Below, piece by piece: positions 48,701 through 56,284 of a DNA stretch of 64,000 nucleotides. The DNA is from Metellina segmentata (Eukaryota > Arthropoda > Arachnida > Araneae > Tetragnathidae): positions 138,093,432 through 138,157,431 of the forward strand of contig OX375872.1 in the NCBI GenBank assembly GCA_947359465.1, given 5' to 3'. The translations under genes were made by a program, and so were the position numbers. The first letter of the stretch is position 1, and each line of letters begins with the position of its first letter. Below the pieces are notes generated by a model that had not been told where the DNA came from, did not search any database, and worked only from the letters and a program-made list of their open reading frames with translations.

Positions 48701-51700
48701 AACATATGAAAGCTTTAGAAAATATAGGGCTCTAATTTTTAATCTAGTCCCCTAAACAATAAAGTTCAATTATATTTATATTTATTTATTATTATACATT
48801 AAATAATATAAGCATAAAAAAGGATGTTATATATGTCGTCGACTAGAGCTTCGTGTGGATGGTATTTTAAAAGAGATAGCACTAATTTTTTACTGTATAT
48901 CATCCCCTAAACAATAAGGTTTAATTAAGCCTGTATTTAGTTACTATTTTATATTAAATAATTTCAGTGTAAAAAAGTACTGCCATCTATGACCTAGAGC
49001 GGAAACTCATTAACTGAAATTTTTCGGGAGACACTAAATGCCTATTTTCAATATTATGATGTGTTTCAAACAAACATAATATTATCAAAAGCATACTTTT
49101 ATCTAAAAACTAACTGTTAATCTTTAATTGGCATTACTGTAAAACTTGAGTCCCCCCCCCCCAGTTTATGAGTTTTTGCTCTAAACCGACGATATATATG
49201 TTAGATGAATATTTTTTAGGTTTTTTTTTCTCTTCAATTACTTCTTTATTTAATTGATCAATGAAATAATCTTTTCACAAAAACATAAAACTTTCCAATC
49301 ATATATTTAAGGGTAATATTTTAAGAAAGAAAGGAAAGAATTTTACCTGTGATCTTCTCACGGATAGAAAATTGGCCTCGATTACATTGAGTAGCAATTT
49401 CACCGCTTTTCCATCAAGAAGAGCTTGTATGCACGAAGTATCAAAACTAAGAGCTTCATTCAAGCATATTAGAGCCAATGTTGTAGTTGTTACGTTGCCA
49501 CCCTAATAAAAAAAATTAGCAATGTGGAACAAAAATGATAAAAAAAAATGTGTCGATTGGCAGCTTCACGTTTCTCCATCAAGGAAAATCGATTATCTAA
49601 AGAAAATCAATTCAAGAAAAATCGATTCTCACAGACAAATCGATTCTCTACTACATCGGTTTTCAACGATAATTATACTCTAGGGCCGAATACAACCGCT
49701 TACGATGGAGGAATTAAAGTTATCAGGCTTGCCATCAAACAACTAGTTCTAAGAAATGATAAGTTTGAAAAAATGGTTATACATTGCTGTTTGTAAAAAA
49801 TGCAACACCATGAAGGAATCATCCTAATGATATTAAATTTGCAGCAAATAAACATTATAGGATGTTATGCAAAGTAGTAAAGTTTCAAATCCACCACGCA
49901 TACGTGGTGTTAGCAGCGCCCTCTGAACTGATGCTAAAAACGTATAAATAGGGGGCTGTAGCGGGACGTTGAAAATAGTACATGGTTATTTTTTAGTGGC
50001 GAACGTTTAGTAAGACCTAATTATGCCTCCACGACGAAATAGGGTGAAATTTCAACAACTTACGGAGTTTGAACGGGGGAGAATCATCGGCCTTCCTGAA
50101 GGAGAATTTTCCTATCGCGCAATAGCAGCTCGTGTGCAGCGGAACAGTTCCACAGTGATACGAGTTTGGAAGCAGTGGACCGACGAGCACAGCTCGAAAA
50201 ACTGGGAGTGGACGACGGAAGGAGACGTCAGCGCGCGATGATAGACACCTGGTCCACATGGCGGTAAGTGACCGTACAGCTTCCTCCAGGCAGTTGGAAG
50301 CACTTTAATCTACTACTACAGATGTACTAATGTCGGCTTCGTCAATTCGCCGACGTCTGCTGCAACGTGGACTGCATGCAAGGATTCCTTTATACAGGAT
50401 CCCCCTCACGCCAAACCATCGACGGCTTCGTCTGCAATGGGCTCATGGCTGGCGGTCTGATTGGCAACAAGTTGTCTTTTCTGACGAATTCCGCTTTAAT
50501 TTGTGGAACCATGATGGCCGCATTCGTGTTAGACGCTATGCCGGTGAACGCTGCCTTCCAGAGTGCGTTTTCGAACGCCATAGTGGCCGAACACCCGGAG
50601 TTATGGTCTGGGATGCGATTTCGTATCATGTACGATCTCAGCTGGTACAGGTACGGTACAGGTACGCTACAGGTACGTTCGTGAAGTGCTAGAGCCAGAA
50701 GTCATTCCTTTCCTTCAAGGCATCCTGGAGCTATCTTTCAATAGGATAATGCACGCCCACATGTTGCAAGAAATGTTCGAGACTTCTTTTCAGCCCACCA
50801 CATGCAATTTCTTCCTTGGCCTGCTTATTCGCCGGATATGTCGCCTATTGAGCATGTGTGGGATTTGGTTGGTCGGCGTCTCGCTCGTGATCCGCGTCCT
50901 ACAGCTTCAAAAGACGAACTTTGGGTGAGCATACAAACAATATGGAATTCTCTTCGTAAAGCAGACATTCAACATCTGTTTCACTCCATGCCACGTCGTA
51001 TAGCAGCACTTATTGCAGCGCGTGGTGGCTACACCAAATACTGATTTCGGACACTTTGCTTTGAAAATTTATTCATTTATTTGTACTAATAAAAGCCGTT
51101 TGTGTATTAAATTTCATTTAATTCTGATGACTCCTTCATGGTGTTGCATTTTTTACAAACAGCAGTATATAATCTGGCTCAATATCTACAATTTAGAGAG
51201 TTACTTCACATACTCCCACAGATTGTCAGACTTAAAAACTATAAAATTAACTTAGGAAAACTACAATAAAAAATAAAGTTGTCATTCTACAACGGGTTCC
51301 ACCACATTGTGGTATTAACGGAAATGAGATGGCCGACATATTGGCAAAAAAAAGAGACTAGCATTTTCCAACTTTCACAAAGTGAATCCCCTTTTTCATG
51401 TATTACACGAATTATAAAACACACAATGGAGAAAAATTCCCAAGCTAGGCAGGCAGAAGAAATCAAAGATAATGCTTGAAAAGGTGCACTTTCTAAAATT
51501 CTGGCTACCCTCGTCCAGATGCTGTTCCTGCTTTCAGATTGGAAACTGAACATGCCTGGTTAGCCCCCCCCCCAAAAAAAAAAAAAAAAAAAAAAAACTG
51601 TATAAATTTAAAATTTTCAACAGTCCCAATAGTGTCCTGTGGGGATGAAGTGACGAAATGTACATGACTGTCTTGCGAAACACCTGTACAGATTTAAAAT

Positions 51701-54700
51701 TTTCAACACTCCAAATTGTGTCCTGCATGGAGGTAGTGACGAAATTTACTCCAGCCACCTTGGGTTTTGTCCTATATTGTGGTGAGATATTTTCCAGAGA
51801 TATTGGAAGGCGAGATATTTACTTCAAAGCTGATTAACTGTTCATTTATTTTTTTCGTATCTCGTTTTGGTGTTTTGTCCCTTTGTTATTTGCCTCTATG
51901 TTTTTGTGCTGAGTGTTAACTCTACTGAATGAGTACATTTCAAGTACTACTCCTAAAAAATTAAAAGAATTCCGAAGAGATGAAGATAATTCTCACAGCT
52001 AAGTTAAGACAGTGTATGATCTCGTGACTTTTGTGAAAGGTTCTCGTGTTTCCTTTATTCATGAAAGATCGATATTACATTTAAGTGAAGATTTACCTAA
52101 ATCAGGACCGGGACAAATATGGTAGCGTACTGGCTTTTTGAAGGATTGGGAAAACTTCACTTAGTTTAGTATACTTAAGAGCCAAATGTGCGGCAAACTT
52201 CAGAAAATTTATGTCAAAAAATGTACAAAATAAAAGCATATCAGGAAAATTGACTGTTTAAGCCTCTATCATTTTCACCCAACATTTTATTGGCTCTATT
52301 GCTAACATTGCTGAACTAAATTAAAAACACACAATTAAGTATTGTTTTAAGAGATCATCACCGGCTTTAGATAGAGAAATAAACACACAATTTTGCATAC
52401 TATATTGCCTTCCCAATCATTAAAACGCGGCTGGCTTCCTATTGATTCCATTCGGTACGCAATTGTTGAAAAATAATTAATAATTTATTTTTAGTTAAAA
52501 ACTTTTTATTCAAATGGGAAGTAAATAATTAAAAATATTACTTCTGTGAAAAAATTTTAGTCAAAAAACTATGTAAATTTTAGATTGGTCGCTTAAAATT
52601 TTTCACTGTAGAATTTGGAAGCTAGTCCACCCTGGACAACGATTGGGCAGAGGTACCCTAAGAACCATAGAGAAATATATATTTTTTTTTTCTTCCGATG
52701 GCGGGCACTTATGAACTTAATCATTGGCCACTACAACGCCGGAAGTGATGGCAACTTGTGAAGGAGCACTCAGTGGGAGGGCCATCATTGCCCTTAACAA
52801 AGGACAGCAAAATTTTACATCCATGCCCTGACCCCAGATTCGAACCAGGAACCTTCCAATCCAGAGGCAAACACCTTAGTCACTAGACCAGGGATAGTGA
52901 TCCTATGACCAACGGGTCAGACACTGACCCACACAGGCTTTTTAAATGACCCACGCGTCGATTTTCATAAACTTATTATCATCATTTCATCATATACATA
53001 AATAACTTTTATTGTTTTTCGAACCCCTCTTGAAAAATATGAAGACAATACAAGTGTTAATAAAGAACTTTAAAAAAAAAAGCATAAATGATTTTTGTAA
53101 AATGTTTTAGATTGATTGATTATACATAATGCTGTTATAAGAATTATATGAAGGCCAATTGAGTAGAATATGTAAATTTATAAAATATCACTTGAGAATG
53201 AACAGATGTGGTAAATACTAATAATAAAGACATATTTATTCAGGCCCCGTTCACACGAGGCGCGTAAAACGCGCGTTTGGCGAGGCTAGCGAGGTCCCGC
53301 TCTTCAAGGTCGCAAAGATAGTAACTTAAAATAGAGGAATAAAAAAACATAATAAACGACAATTTTCACAATTTGAGTGCCAGTATTCAGGGATTTTGAC
53401 ATGCAACAATGTTCGATGACTAAGTTCAGGTCAAGTTCTTAATCGGTTTGTCATTTTATTAGAAGAAATTAAATTAAGAATGAAATAAAAACAATAATTT
53501 CGACAAATTTTGAAATATAGATATAGGCTAAATATGACTCACGAGCTAGTACTAAAAATTGATGAACAAAATTTGACCAACTTCTTAAAAAGGTTCGCCA
53601 TCCCTGCACTAGACCAAAGAGAAATGTAACACATAAAATTTAAATCCTGTATTATCTTCCTGTTTTCTAAAAAAAAAACAGCCGGCCCGTTTATTGATAT
53701 TTTATCCTGTCTACAGTAATTAAAAATAATTCATAATAAATTATCAATTTAAAATATTTTATTATCAATTTAAAATATTTTTTTTATCAATTTAAAATAT
53801 TTTATTAAAATGTAAAATAAATAATAAAAACTATGAAAAAATAAAAGAACATTTTAATTAAATATTGATGTACATTTTAGGTTAATTTTTCAAGGTTAAA
53901 ATTAGGAAACATTACCTCCGCCCTTAGATAAATATGAGATTTAATACCAGACCATAGAAAAATAAATACATAAAATTTACGTACTGCATTATCATCCTTA
54001 TCATTAAGAAACGGCCGGTTAGCCCCTCTATTGATTTTATTCGATCTATAATAATTAAAGTAACTAATAAATAAATCTTCAACTAAAAATATTTTGTTAA
54101 AATGTTAGCCAAATAATTATAATTACAAATTAAATTAACTTTTAAAAAAAACGCATGGTAAATTTTAGATATGGACCGTTTAAAAATTTTTCAGGGAAAG
54201 ATTTGGAAGCTGTGTCCACACCCTTAGTAAAAAATAGTTAAGTGGTTATAAGAAATATAAAATCTTACATAGAGAATAATGGAAAAATTATTTTGTAATA
54301 CAATCGAAGCAATATATTGACTCTTTTAAATAAAAAATATCCTAGAGTTAATTATTAATAAGTTGGTGATTTATCTATTAATAATCGACTGTGAGTTTTA
54401 AATAATTACTTTGAATGAAGTTGTATTGAATGAATGGTTTCAGTGAAACATTTTGGGATTATCACACACACACACACTTATTTGTTTTATAAATAAGATA
54501 AATTCTAATACAAAATCTGATAAAAAGAATAATGAAACACTATTTAGTGATATAAAGCTAAAGAAGAGATTAACACTCCTAAATTTAAAAATGTCTTAGA
54601 GTTAAATATTAATCAAGTGCTATATTTCAATTATTAATTGAGTGCGATAGTTAAATTATTATTTTGAAGGAAGTCGCATGTTTCAGTAAACAGCTTTTGG

Positions 54701-55626
54701 GAATTATTGCGTATCGACATTTCAATTAGAATTGTTCTGATACGAAATCATATAAAAGATTTATGAAAATATTATTTAGCAATAGAATCTAAGGAATAAA
54801 CTAATTCATATTAAATTAAATAATATATTAGCGTTACTTATTAATTAAATGCTATGTTTTGATTAAAAATAGACTTATGAGTTTTTAAATAATCACTATA
54901 AAATTATGATTCAGCGAAAAGGTTTGAGATTAACCCGTATCTGAATTCAAAATGAAAAAATTCCAATTCCAAATCTTACAAGAAGAATAACAAAAATAAT
55001 TTAGAATACAAATCTAAGGAATAGAAGAAGTCTTTTAAATTTAAACATATAAACAGTTAAAACATCTTAGTGTTAATTATCAATGAAATAATTTATTTTA
55101 ATTAAAAATAGCCCGAGTTTTTCAATTATCACTTTGAATGAAATTGTATGTAATCATGTTTCAGTGATGCTTGAGATTGTCACATATATTTGCTCTAAAA
55201 ATAAATTATGTTACAAAAGTCCTTCAAAACGAACTATGAAACAATTATTTAGCTGTACAAGCTAAGGAATCGATTGAGTGTTAAAATCAACAAACATCTC
55301 TACTAGCTATTAATAAATTGCGCTTTATTTGAATTGGTAATCGAGTACGAGTTGTAAATTATAACTTACTTGGAGCTAAACTGTATGCAATTGTGTCTCA
55401 ATGAAACTTTTGGGGATTACAATGAATTAGCATTAAAAATTGAAAAAATTCAATACAATAATTCTAGTATCATGAAATAAAAGAAATTATGATTTAAAAT
55501 CATACTCCATAAAACATGGGAATTGATATTTTAAAACTTTTATCTTGACAGTCTTGGACTAACCTGTACGTAAGACAAGAGAGTTGAAATCGTTTTATAA
55601 GACATCGGAGCAGTTTGCACCACCAT
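19577..55626 (-). CDS. ODAD2: ODAD2/ARMC4 armadillo-repeat gene, eleven coding exons
   Basis: Eleven exons on the minus strand (55564-55626, 49347-49502, 47592-47801, 43333-43584, 43122-43232, 30902-31120, 28498-28679, 26752-26866, 26460-26648, 21004-21225, 19577-19699) join in one frame, giving about 613 residues of helical armadillo repeats. Order and spacing of landmarks follow vertebrate ARMC4: a VQGGN start to the ARM array, ISGIIWKCS, VGAIGMC, LDAVQLIWSCLKN, GIECIIDLL, and a final short exon. The product docks outer dynein arms on ciliary and flagellar doublets; Drosophila gudu is needed for spermatogenesis. An in-frame TGA seven codons before the ATG with no AG between makes exon 1 the true start, so the vertebrate N-terminal half is missing. 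All junctions are GT/AG. Introns reach 12 kb and are filled with transposons. Confidence 0.88.
20679..20808 (-). repeat. SINE family I, short form, 14-bp target duplication
   Basis: Flanks 20665-20678 and 20809-20822 are both acaaaaattctaag. The 5' truncation point is the GTGGTTCAAAATTAC position, the same as in the copy at 61363. Confidence 0.9.
21004..21225 (-). CDS. ODAD2: ODAD2 exon 10
   Basis: Acceptor TAATTTTCAG|AAC, 74 codons: NDKKLLQQLCLAVASCCS and LPLLKHLRAKNKSLRI, matching the penultimate ARM repeats of ARMC4. Donor CCG|GTACGA. Confidence 0.88.
21768..21905. repeat. Minisatellite, ~23-bp unit
   Basis: About six units of 'ccaaggtacaacatgtatcc' with small insertions. In the last ODAD2 introns region, downstream of exon 9. 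Confidence 0.85.
22674..23545 (+). mobile_element. Helitron-like non-autonomous element
   Basis: Starts TCTCTACTATTATAAAATG and ends with a cacgggcaatgccgagctag segment, a decayed hairpin (ccacgtagtg) and TTAG|T. The body has 'gacgaatctatggcacttac' and 'aaatttggcacac'-like words shared with 38.5 kb. Inside, 23150-23290 carries two copies of 'aataaataatttttcaattaaatattt'. No ORF. Confidence 0.65.
23985..25455 (+). pseudogene. CR1-clade LINE reverse transcriptase, 5'-truncated
   Basis: Open from about 23985 to a TGA at 24970-24972, then the same frame continues (HLEYAVEFWAPYMRKDIESI) and, after a frameshift near 25150, to TAA 25391. RT landmarks: NYRPVSLTS, DFQKAFDKVPHE, GSVLGPILF, FADDLKIWG and FNVGKCQVLHMG. 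The endonuclease is absent, as expected from 5' truncation. A single stop and frameshift make it a fairly young insertion, sitting sense-opposite in the ODAD2 intron. Confidence 0.9.
25893..26459 (-). repeat. Tandem decayed copies of the ODAD2 exon 9/donor junction
   Basis: The words 'tgtacttactgttttcatcag', 'tctcataagatgggaagcaacgttga' and 'agaaagggcgt..tgtcttta', which span the exon 9 end and its donor, recur at about 25899, 26058, 26166 and 26313 before the real junction at 26460. Spacing 110-157 bp. Three of the copies keep an ACTTAC (GTAAGT) donor. Confidence 0.88.
26460..26648 (-). CDS. ODAD2: ODAD2 exon 9
   Basis: Acceptor CCATAACAG|AAT, 63 codons (NANLQMENSLDGIECIIDLL... LMRLMKT), donor ACA|GTAAGT. 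The last ~80 bp and the donor are repeated, decayed, four times in the following intron. Confidence 0.9.
26752..26866 (-). CDS. ODAD2: ODAD2 exon 8
   Basis: Acceptor CATCTTTCAG|T, 115 bp, entered in phase 2: LQLDAVQLIWSCLKNSNFQ, then SSAASALCIILKNMK. Donor AAG|GTATGA. Confidence 0.88.
27352..27545 (-). repeat. SINE family II, 3' two thirds
   Basis: 'ggcaacggtccgggatcaaacc' to 'gatttaacatgcaccagccccc'; core and tail without a head. Confidence 0.75.
27548..27850 (-). repeat. Interspersed repeat, inverted partner of 15040-15410
   Basis: Blocks such as 'gatgcaatgaagcatgaaa', 'attaaaccggtcaaata' and 'aaagtcaattgagggaaagc' are reverse complements of those at 15.1-15.4 kb. Confidence 0.7.
28498..28679 (-). 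CDS. ODAD2: ODAD2 exon 7
   Basis: Acceptor TTCTTAAG|GTA, 182 bp, VKAYIVGAIGMCMKNFGLRE then GGIEIMVNFL. Donor AGT|GTTAGC is poor but is the only GT giving the phase needed by exon 8 before an in-frame TAA. Confidence 0.82.
28680..29612. other. ODAD2 intron, nothing recognised
   Basis: Plain AT-rich intron sequence with no ORF or repeat I can name. Confidence 0.4.
29621..30184. mobile_element. hAT-like MITE
   Basis: Termini CAGGGGTGGCAA and (minus) CAGGGGTGGCCA; flanks ttatgtat and ttatatat match at 7 of 8. A 65-codon plus ORF inside (29757-29954) has no recognisable motif. Confidence 0.75.
30902..31120 (-). CDS. ODAD2: ODAD2 exon 6
   Basis: Acceptor CTCTTTAG|TGT, 73 codons with SISGIIWKCSRTRICIQQF, the landmark matching the ARMC4 'GAIWKCS' repeat. 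Donor CAG|GTGGAA is weak. A 12-kb intron precedes it. Confidence 0.9.
31746..32168. mobile_element. hAT-like MITE with perfect 8-bp target duplication
   Basis: Termini CAGGACCCGATTTA and (minus) CAGGCCCTGATTTA; flanks 31738-31745 and 32169-32176 are both tttgtata. Carries a C13 run near one end and GGGCCC-rich sequence near the other. Confidence 0.88.
32177..33180. other. ODAD2 intron, nothing recognised
   Basis: AT-rich intron. Up to about 32430 there is transposon-like 'tatgcaatatccgtctcttgcg' sequence but no resolvable element ends. Confidence 0.35.
33226..34032 (+). mobile_element. Helitron-like element, copy 1 of an inverted pair
   Basis: Reverse-complement homology over ~800 bp to 36329-37116. 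Contains twice the word 'ggtttg.gaagcaaa.caaatgggattg' and a poly(A) tract of about 28 at 33722. 'gtagcaatcaccgggg' links it to the Helitron-like pieces at 10.4 and 39.0 kb. Confidence 0.6.
34033..35540. other. ODAD2 intron, nothing recognised
   Basis: AT-rich; only random short ORFs. Confidence 0.4.
35541..36328. repeat. ~85-bp satellite (left part)
   Basis: Nine or so diverged units of 'gataaatattacaaatatatagataatatatgtagccaaatatgcagtgtaaccttac' style (words split here), each 70-95 bp. Interrupted at 36329 by an insertion and resumed at 37117. Confidence 0.85.
36329..37116 (-). mobile_element. Helitron-like element, copy 2, inserted in the satellite
   Basis: Inverted partner of 33226-34032 with blocks such as 'gctcgcctacccccgggattgc' shortened here to ccccgggattgct, 'gcttcgcaaaccaaca' and 'gataatatt'. 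Splits a satellite unit between 'tatatgtaac' and 'gccaatatgcag'. Confidence 0.6.
37117..37275. repeat. ~85-bp satellite (right part)
   Basis: 'ggccaatatgcagtgtaacctt' and 'gataaatattacaaacatacgg' resume the unit seen before 36328. Confidence 0.75.
37740..37846. repeat. Donor-like A-rich satellite, first block
   Basis: 'agataatgagagatattaaaa' and 'agaaagaataataaaattact' units; the array continues at 39125-39736 and 41974-42600. Confidence 0.7.
37847..38504 (-). mobile_element. Helitron-like element, minus orientation (head-to-head pair)
   Basis: 5' end at about 38504 (TCTACTATTATAAAAGG on the minus strand), 3' end at 37847 with caagcagtggctat. Shares 'atctatggcactcaca' and 'gatttggca' with its neighbour. 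Confidence 0.6.
38505..39119 (+). mobile_element. Helitron-like element, plus orientation (head-to-head pair)
   Basis: Begins gattgtaaaatgaagtgtttg and ends cacggacaacgccgtg-ctggccacgcagtggttag|t. Includes a nested hairpin-like 'gaattcccatttag..aaaccaaatgggaattc' at about 38988-39025. Confidence 0.6.
39125..39736. repeat. Donor-like A-rich satellite, second block
   Basis: Diverged 50-70-bp units of 'aataataaacttactatgagagatatta' type (words split), A-rich on the plus strand. Many units carry aacttact, i.e. AGTAAGTT on the coding strand of ODAD2. Confidence 0.75.
39741..41969 (-). mobile_element. piggyBac transposon
   Basis: 13-bp terminal repeats ccccttgcctgtg (39741-39753) and its complement (41957-41969). 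The right flank is TTAA (41970-41973); the left flank is TCAA (39737-39740), a one-base decay of the TTAA target. Two subterminal near-palindromes (gcccgaactcaggtcgggc, 41890-41908; gcccgaactgagttcgggc, 41934-41952) sit near the 3' TIR. Inserted inside the A-rich satellite. Confidence 0.95.
40058..41710 (-). pseudogene. piggyBac transposase (frameshifted)
   Basis: Starts at MSESDDDEKY with the acidic N-terminus, then crosses at least three frameshifts/stops. Catalytic aspartates are visible in TVDESLMLYNGR, LVTDNYYTSPQL and NNTMGGVDKVDQR, and the Cys-rich C-terminal finger in RVYCKDCDVGLCAV, where a TAA follows. The DDE_Tnp_1_7 core is complete but cannot be translated as one chain. Confidence 0.93.
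41974..42600. repeat. Donor-like A-rich satellite, third block
   Basis: Same units as 39125-39736 (aataaacttactataagagatatc), running up to the MITE next to exon 5. Confidence 0.78.
42601..43106. mobile_element. MITE with ~60-bp terminal inverted repeats beside exon 5
   Basis: Left end aggtgggcgaaaagtacatg and, inverted, right end aggatgggcgaaaagtccatg; both continue with 'aatttaatataaaatcaacc'. 506 bp, no ORF. Its right edge is 15 bp from the exon 5 donor. Target duplication not resolved. Confidence 0.85.
43122..43232 (-). CDS. ODAD2: ODAD2 exon 5
   Basis: Acceptor CGCTTAG|GTT, 37 codons (VSFRKQVNDANMFPDVL... AAADFILI), donor ATA|GTAAGT. Only 100 bp from exon 4. Its intron begins with 15 bp before a MITE and then a satellite of similar donor-like units. 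Confidence 0.85.
43333..43584 (-). CDS. ODAD2: ODAD2 exon 4
   Basis: Acceptor TCTTACAG|ATA, 84 codons, the longest exon, including AQYAAKSLSILCQDAEN, a typical ARM helix 2-3. Donor TCG|GTATAA. Confidence 0.88.
43735..44098. repeat. Minisatellite, ~50-bp unit
   Basis: About seven units of 'ctgaggaaaggaccaat.taat.ctttccaaatgatt' with substitutions. A SINE is inserted at its right end and one more half-unit (aaatgatt) follows it at 44370. Confidence 0.85.
44099..44369 (+). repeat. SINE family II, full length
   Basis: Starts gtagcccggttggaagtaac, has a good B box (gagttcgaatc), then the common core, and ends acctacct. A G9 run abuts the head. Confidence 0.85.
44370..45178. other. ODAD2 intron, nothing recognised
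   Basis: AT-rich with a 105-codon hydrophobic minus ORF (44813-45130) lacking any domain; I regard it as chance. Confidence 0.4.
45180..45555 (-). repeat. Three SINE tail copies in a row
   Basis: 45180-45275, 45337-45463 and 45497-45555 each start from a tail (ttaattaa.., aggtaggtatttaattaacg) and stop at different points of the core. The first stops at gtaattttgaac, the recurrent truncation point. Confidence 0.7.
45674..45962. mobile_element. Small hairpin MITE
   Basis: Arms 45674-45736 and 45901-45962 are inverted repeats of ~62 bp with few mismatches (ggttaggttaatgccacatg and complement), separated by 164 bp. No ORF, no target duplication identified. Confidence 0.8.
46195..47198 (-). pseudogene. 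Tc1-like transposase, nearly complete
   Basis: N-terminal 147 residues open from ATG 47198 (two helix-turn-helix parts: FDRGRVIGLQESGW, GSGRPREIG). After a stop the catalytic part follows: VFTDESGF, QQDNARPH and LSPIENVRD supply the DDE triad; a frameshift precedes the end at about 46195. Orientation same as ODAD2. Confidence 0.88.
47330..47530 (-). repeat. SINE family II, head and core
   Basis: Core from 'cacggtcagatgacgaggtc', ending with the family II head (ggttggtaatccgttgctctac). The first tail part is lacking. Confidence 0.75.
47592..47801 (-). CDS. ODAD2: ODAD2 exon 3
   Basis: Acceptor ATATTAG|TTT, 70 codons (FAALRCLNKLCECRI... MGIEKL), donor CTC|GTAAGT. Phase 0 at both ends. Confidence 0.88.
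47802..49346. repeat. ODAD2 intron 2 with a short tandem duplication
   Basis: 48735-48840 and 48895-48990 share 'cccctaaacaataa.gtt.aatta' and 'attatacattaaataat'-like words about 155 bp apart. The rest shows nothing recognisable. Confidence 0.55.
49347..49502 (-). CDS. ODAD2: ODAD2 exon 2
   Basis: Acceptor TTATTAG|GGT, 52 codons beginning GGNVTTTTLALICLNEALS, donor CAG|GTAAAA. Together with exon 1 it recreates the start of the ARM array. Confidence 0.88.
49782..51167 (+). mobile_element. Tc1-like transposon with TIRs and TA target
   Basis: Inverted ends of about 40 bp (tgctgtttgtaaaaaatgc, caacaccatgaaggaatc), flanked by TA on both sides (49780-49781, 51168-51169). Length 1386 bp, complete. 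Confidence 0.93.
50023..51044 (+). pseudogene. Tc1-like transposase of the 49.8-kb element
   Basis: Begins MPPRRNRVKFQQLTEFERGR, helix-turn-helix, frameshift near 50240, then SIRRRLLQRGLHARIPL, the first catalytic Asp in VFSDEFRF, a stop directly before DNARPH, and the last acidic residue in DMSPIEHVWDLVGRR; ends GGYTKY. About three lesions. Confidence 0.9.
51270..51560 (+). pseudogene. LINE RNase H domain fragment
   Basis: VPPHCGINGNEMADILAKKE is the typical end of an RNase H domain in Jockey/I-type LINEs (H-x-G-N-E-x-A-D). It decays before a C/A homopolymer stretch at 51568-51597. Confidence 0.8.
51568..51770. repeat. C10/A23 homopolymer and short duplication
   Basis: cccccccccc then about 23 A, followed by two ~100-bp units sharing 'tttaaaattttcaaca.tcc' and 'gtgtcctg..tggagg/gatgaagtgacgaaat'. 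Confidence 0.7.
52690..52888 (-). repeat. SINE with family I-like tRNA head but a different body
   Basis: Minus-strand head: B box ggttcgaatct and 'tctagtgactaaggtgtttgcc'; the body ('gatggcgggcacttatgaac') is unlike the common core, so a third SINE type. Its last bases resume at 53607 after the hAT insertion. Confidence 0.75.
52889..53606. mobile_element. hAT-like MITE inserted in a SINE, perfect 8-bp duplication
   Basis: Termini CAGGGATAGTGATCC and (minus) CAGGGATGGCGAACC; flanks 52881-52888 and 53607-53614 are both cactagac. 718 bp, no transposase. Confidence 0.93.
54236..55500. repeat. ~240-bp satellite in ODAD2 intron 1
   Basis: Five diverged units marked by 'ttcagtgaaac.ttttgggattat' at about 54440, 54680, 54907, 55160 and 55403. 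An (AC)7 tract lies in the first. Confidence 0.85.
55564..55626 (-). CDS. ODAD2: ODAD2 exon 1 (start codon)
   Basis: ATG at 55624-55626, 21 codons ending ...LLSYVQ, donor CAG|GTTAGT. An upstream in-frame TGA sits at about 55645 with no acceptor AG between, so translation most likely starts here. Phase 0. Confidence 0.75.
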
Positions 55627-55933
55627 TTTGAAGCAGGTATATCACATGCAATGTCCATCTAGATAATAGAAATATTGGAAATACTCGAATTATTCGTTCC
55701 GAATTTTTCCTGTGCATCGACGTATAAAAGTCCTGTTCGTTACCATGACTGGTTGCTATGATTCTATGTAACCCAGACATAGAGTAACGTCTTAAGTTCT
55801 CCGGAACTCCGGCTGAACTCAGCTGCCGCTAAAAGGGAAAGGGGCGTTACACTTCAAAAAGTGATGGGGGACACTAGGCCGACAGGATACCAAGGGCCAT
55901 CAAGGGCTAGAGGGATCGTGAAATGTAAAAACG

Positions 55934-55936
<3 letters not shown>

Positions 55937-55989
<53 letters not shown>
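55937..55989. repeat. (TA)n microsatellite, left of transposon
   Basis: About 26 TA units directly abutting the transposon end at 55990; the other half of the tract lies at 58616. Confidence 0.97.
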
Positions 55990-55991
<2 letters not shown>

Positions 55992-56284
55992 GGTGTCCCT
56001 TATATGGGCGAAAAAAAACTTTTTTGCACTTATCAAAACGCATACCCTCTAATTATTTTTAATATACTAAGCCTTACTTAAATATGAAATTTCAACTTCC
56101 TACCTTAATGTTAACCCGTGCCGACAGGGCAACAAAGTTTATGGAAATAGACGTTTTTGTACAGATCTTAATACATAGCTAGGTCATCGCAACTATGCAT
56201 ATAATAGGTAAATATTGATTAAAAGACAAATTTAAGTAATGCCTTTAATTATTAAAAAATAAAGTTACACATAATTATTCAGGA

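Larger units (their letters stand above)
52375..54235. repeat. ~280-bp repeat in three copies, interrupted by insertions
   Basis: Copies at about 52375-52640, 53615-53925 and 53950-54235 share 'cctattgattc.att', 'aataattaa..' and 'taaattttagat.gg.cgcttaaa' and 'tttggaagct.gtcca'. A SINE (52690) and a hAT MITE (52889) separate the first two. Confidence 0.7.
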
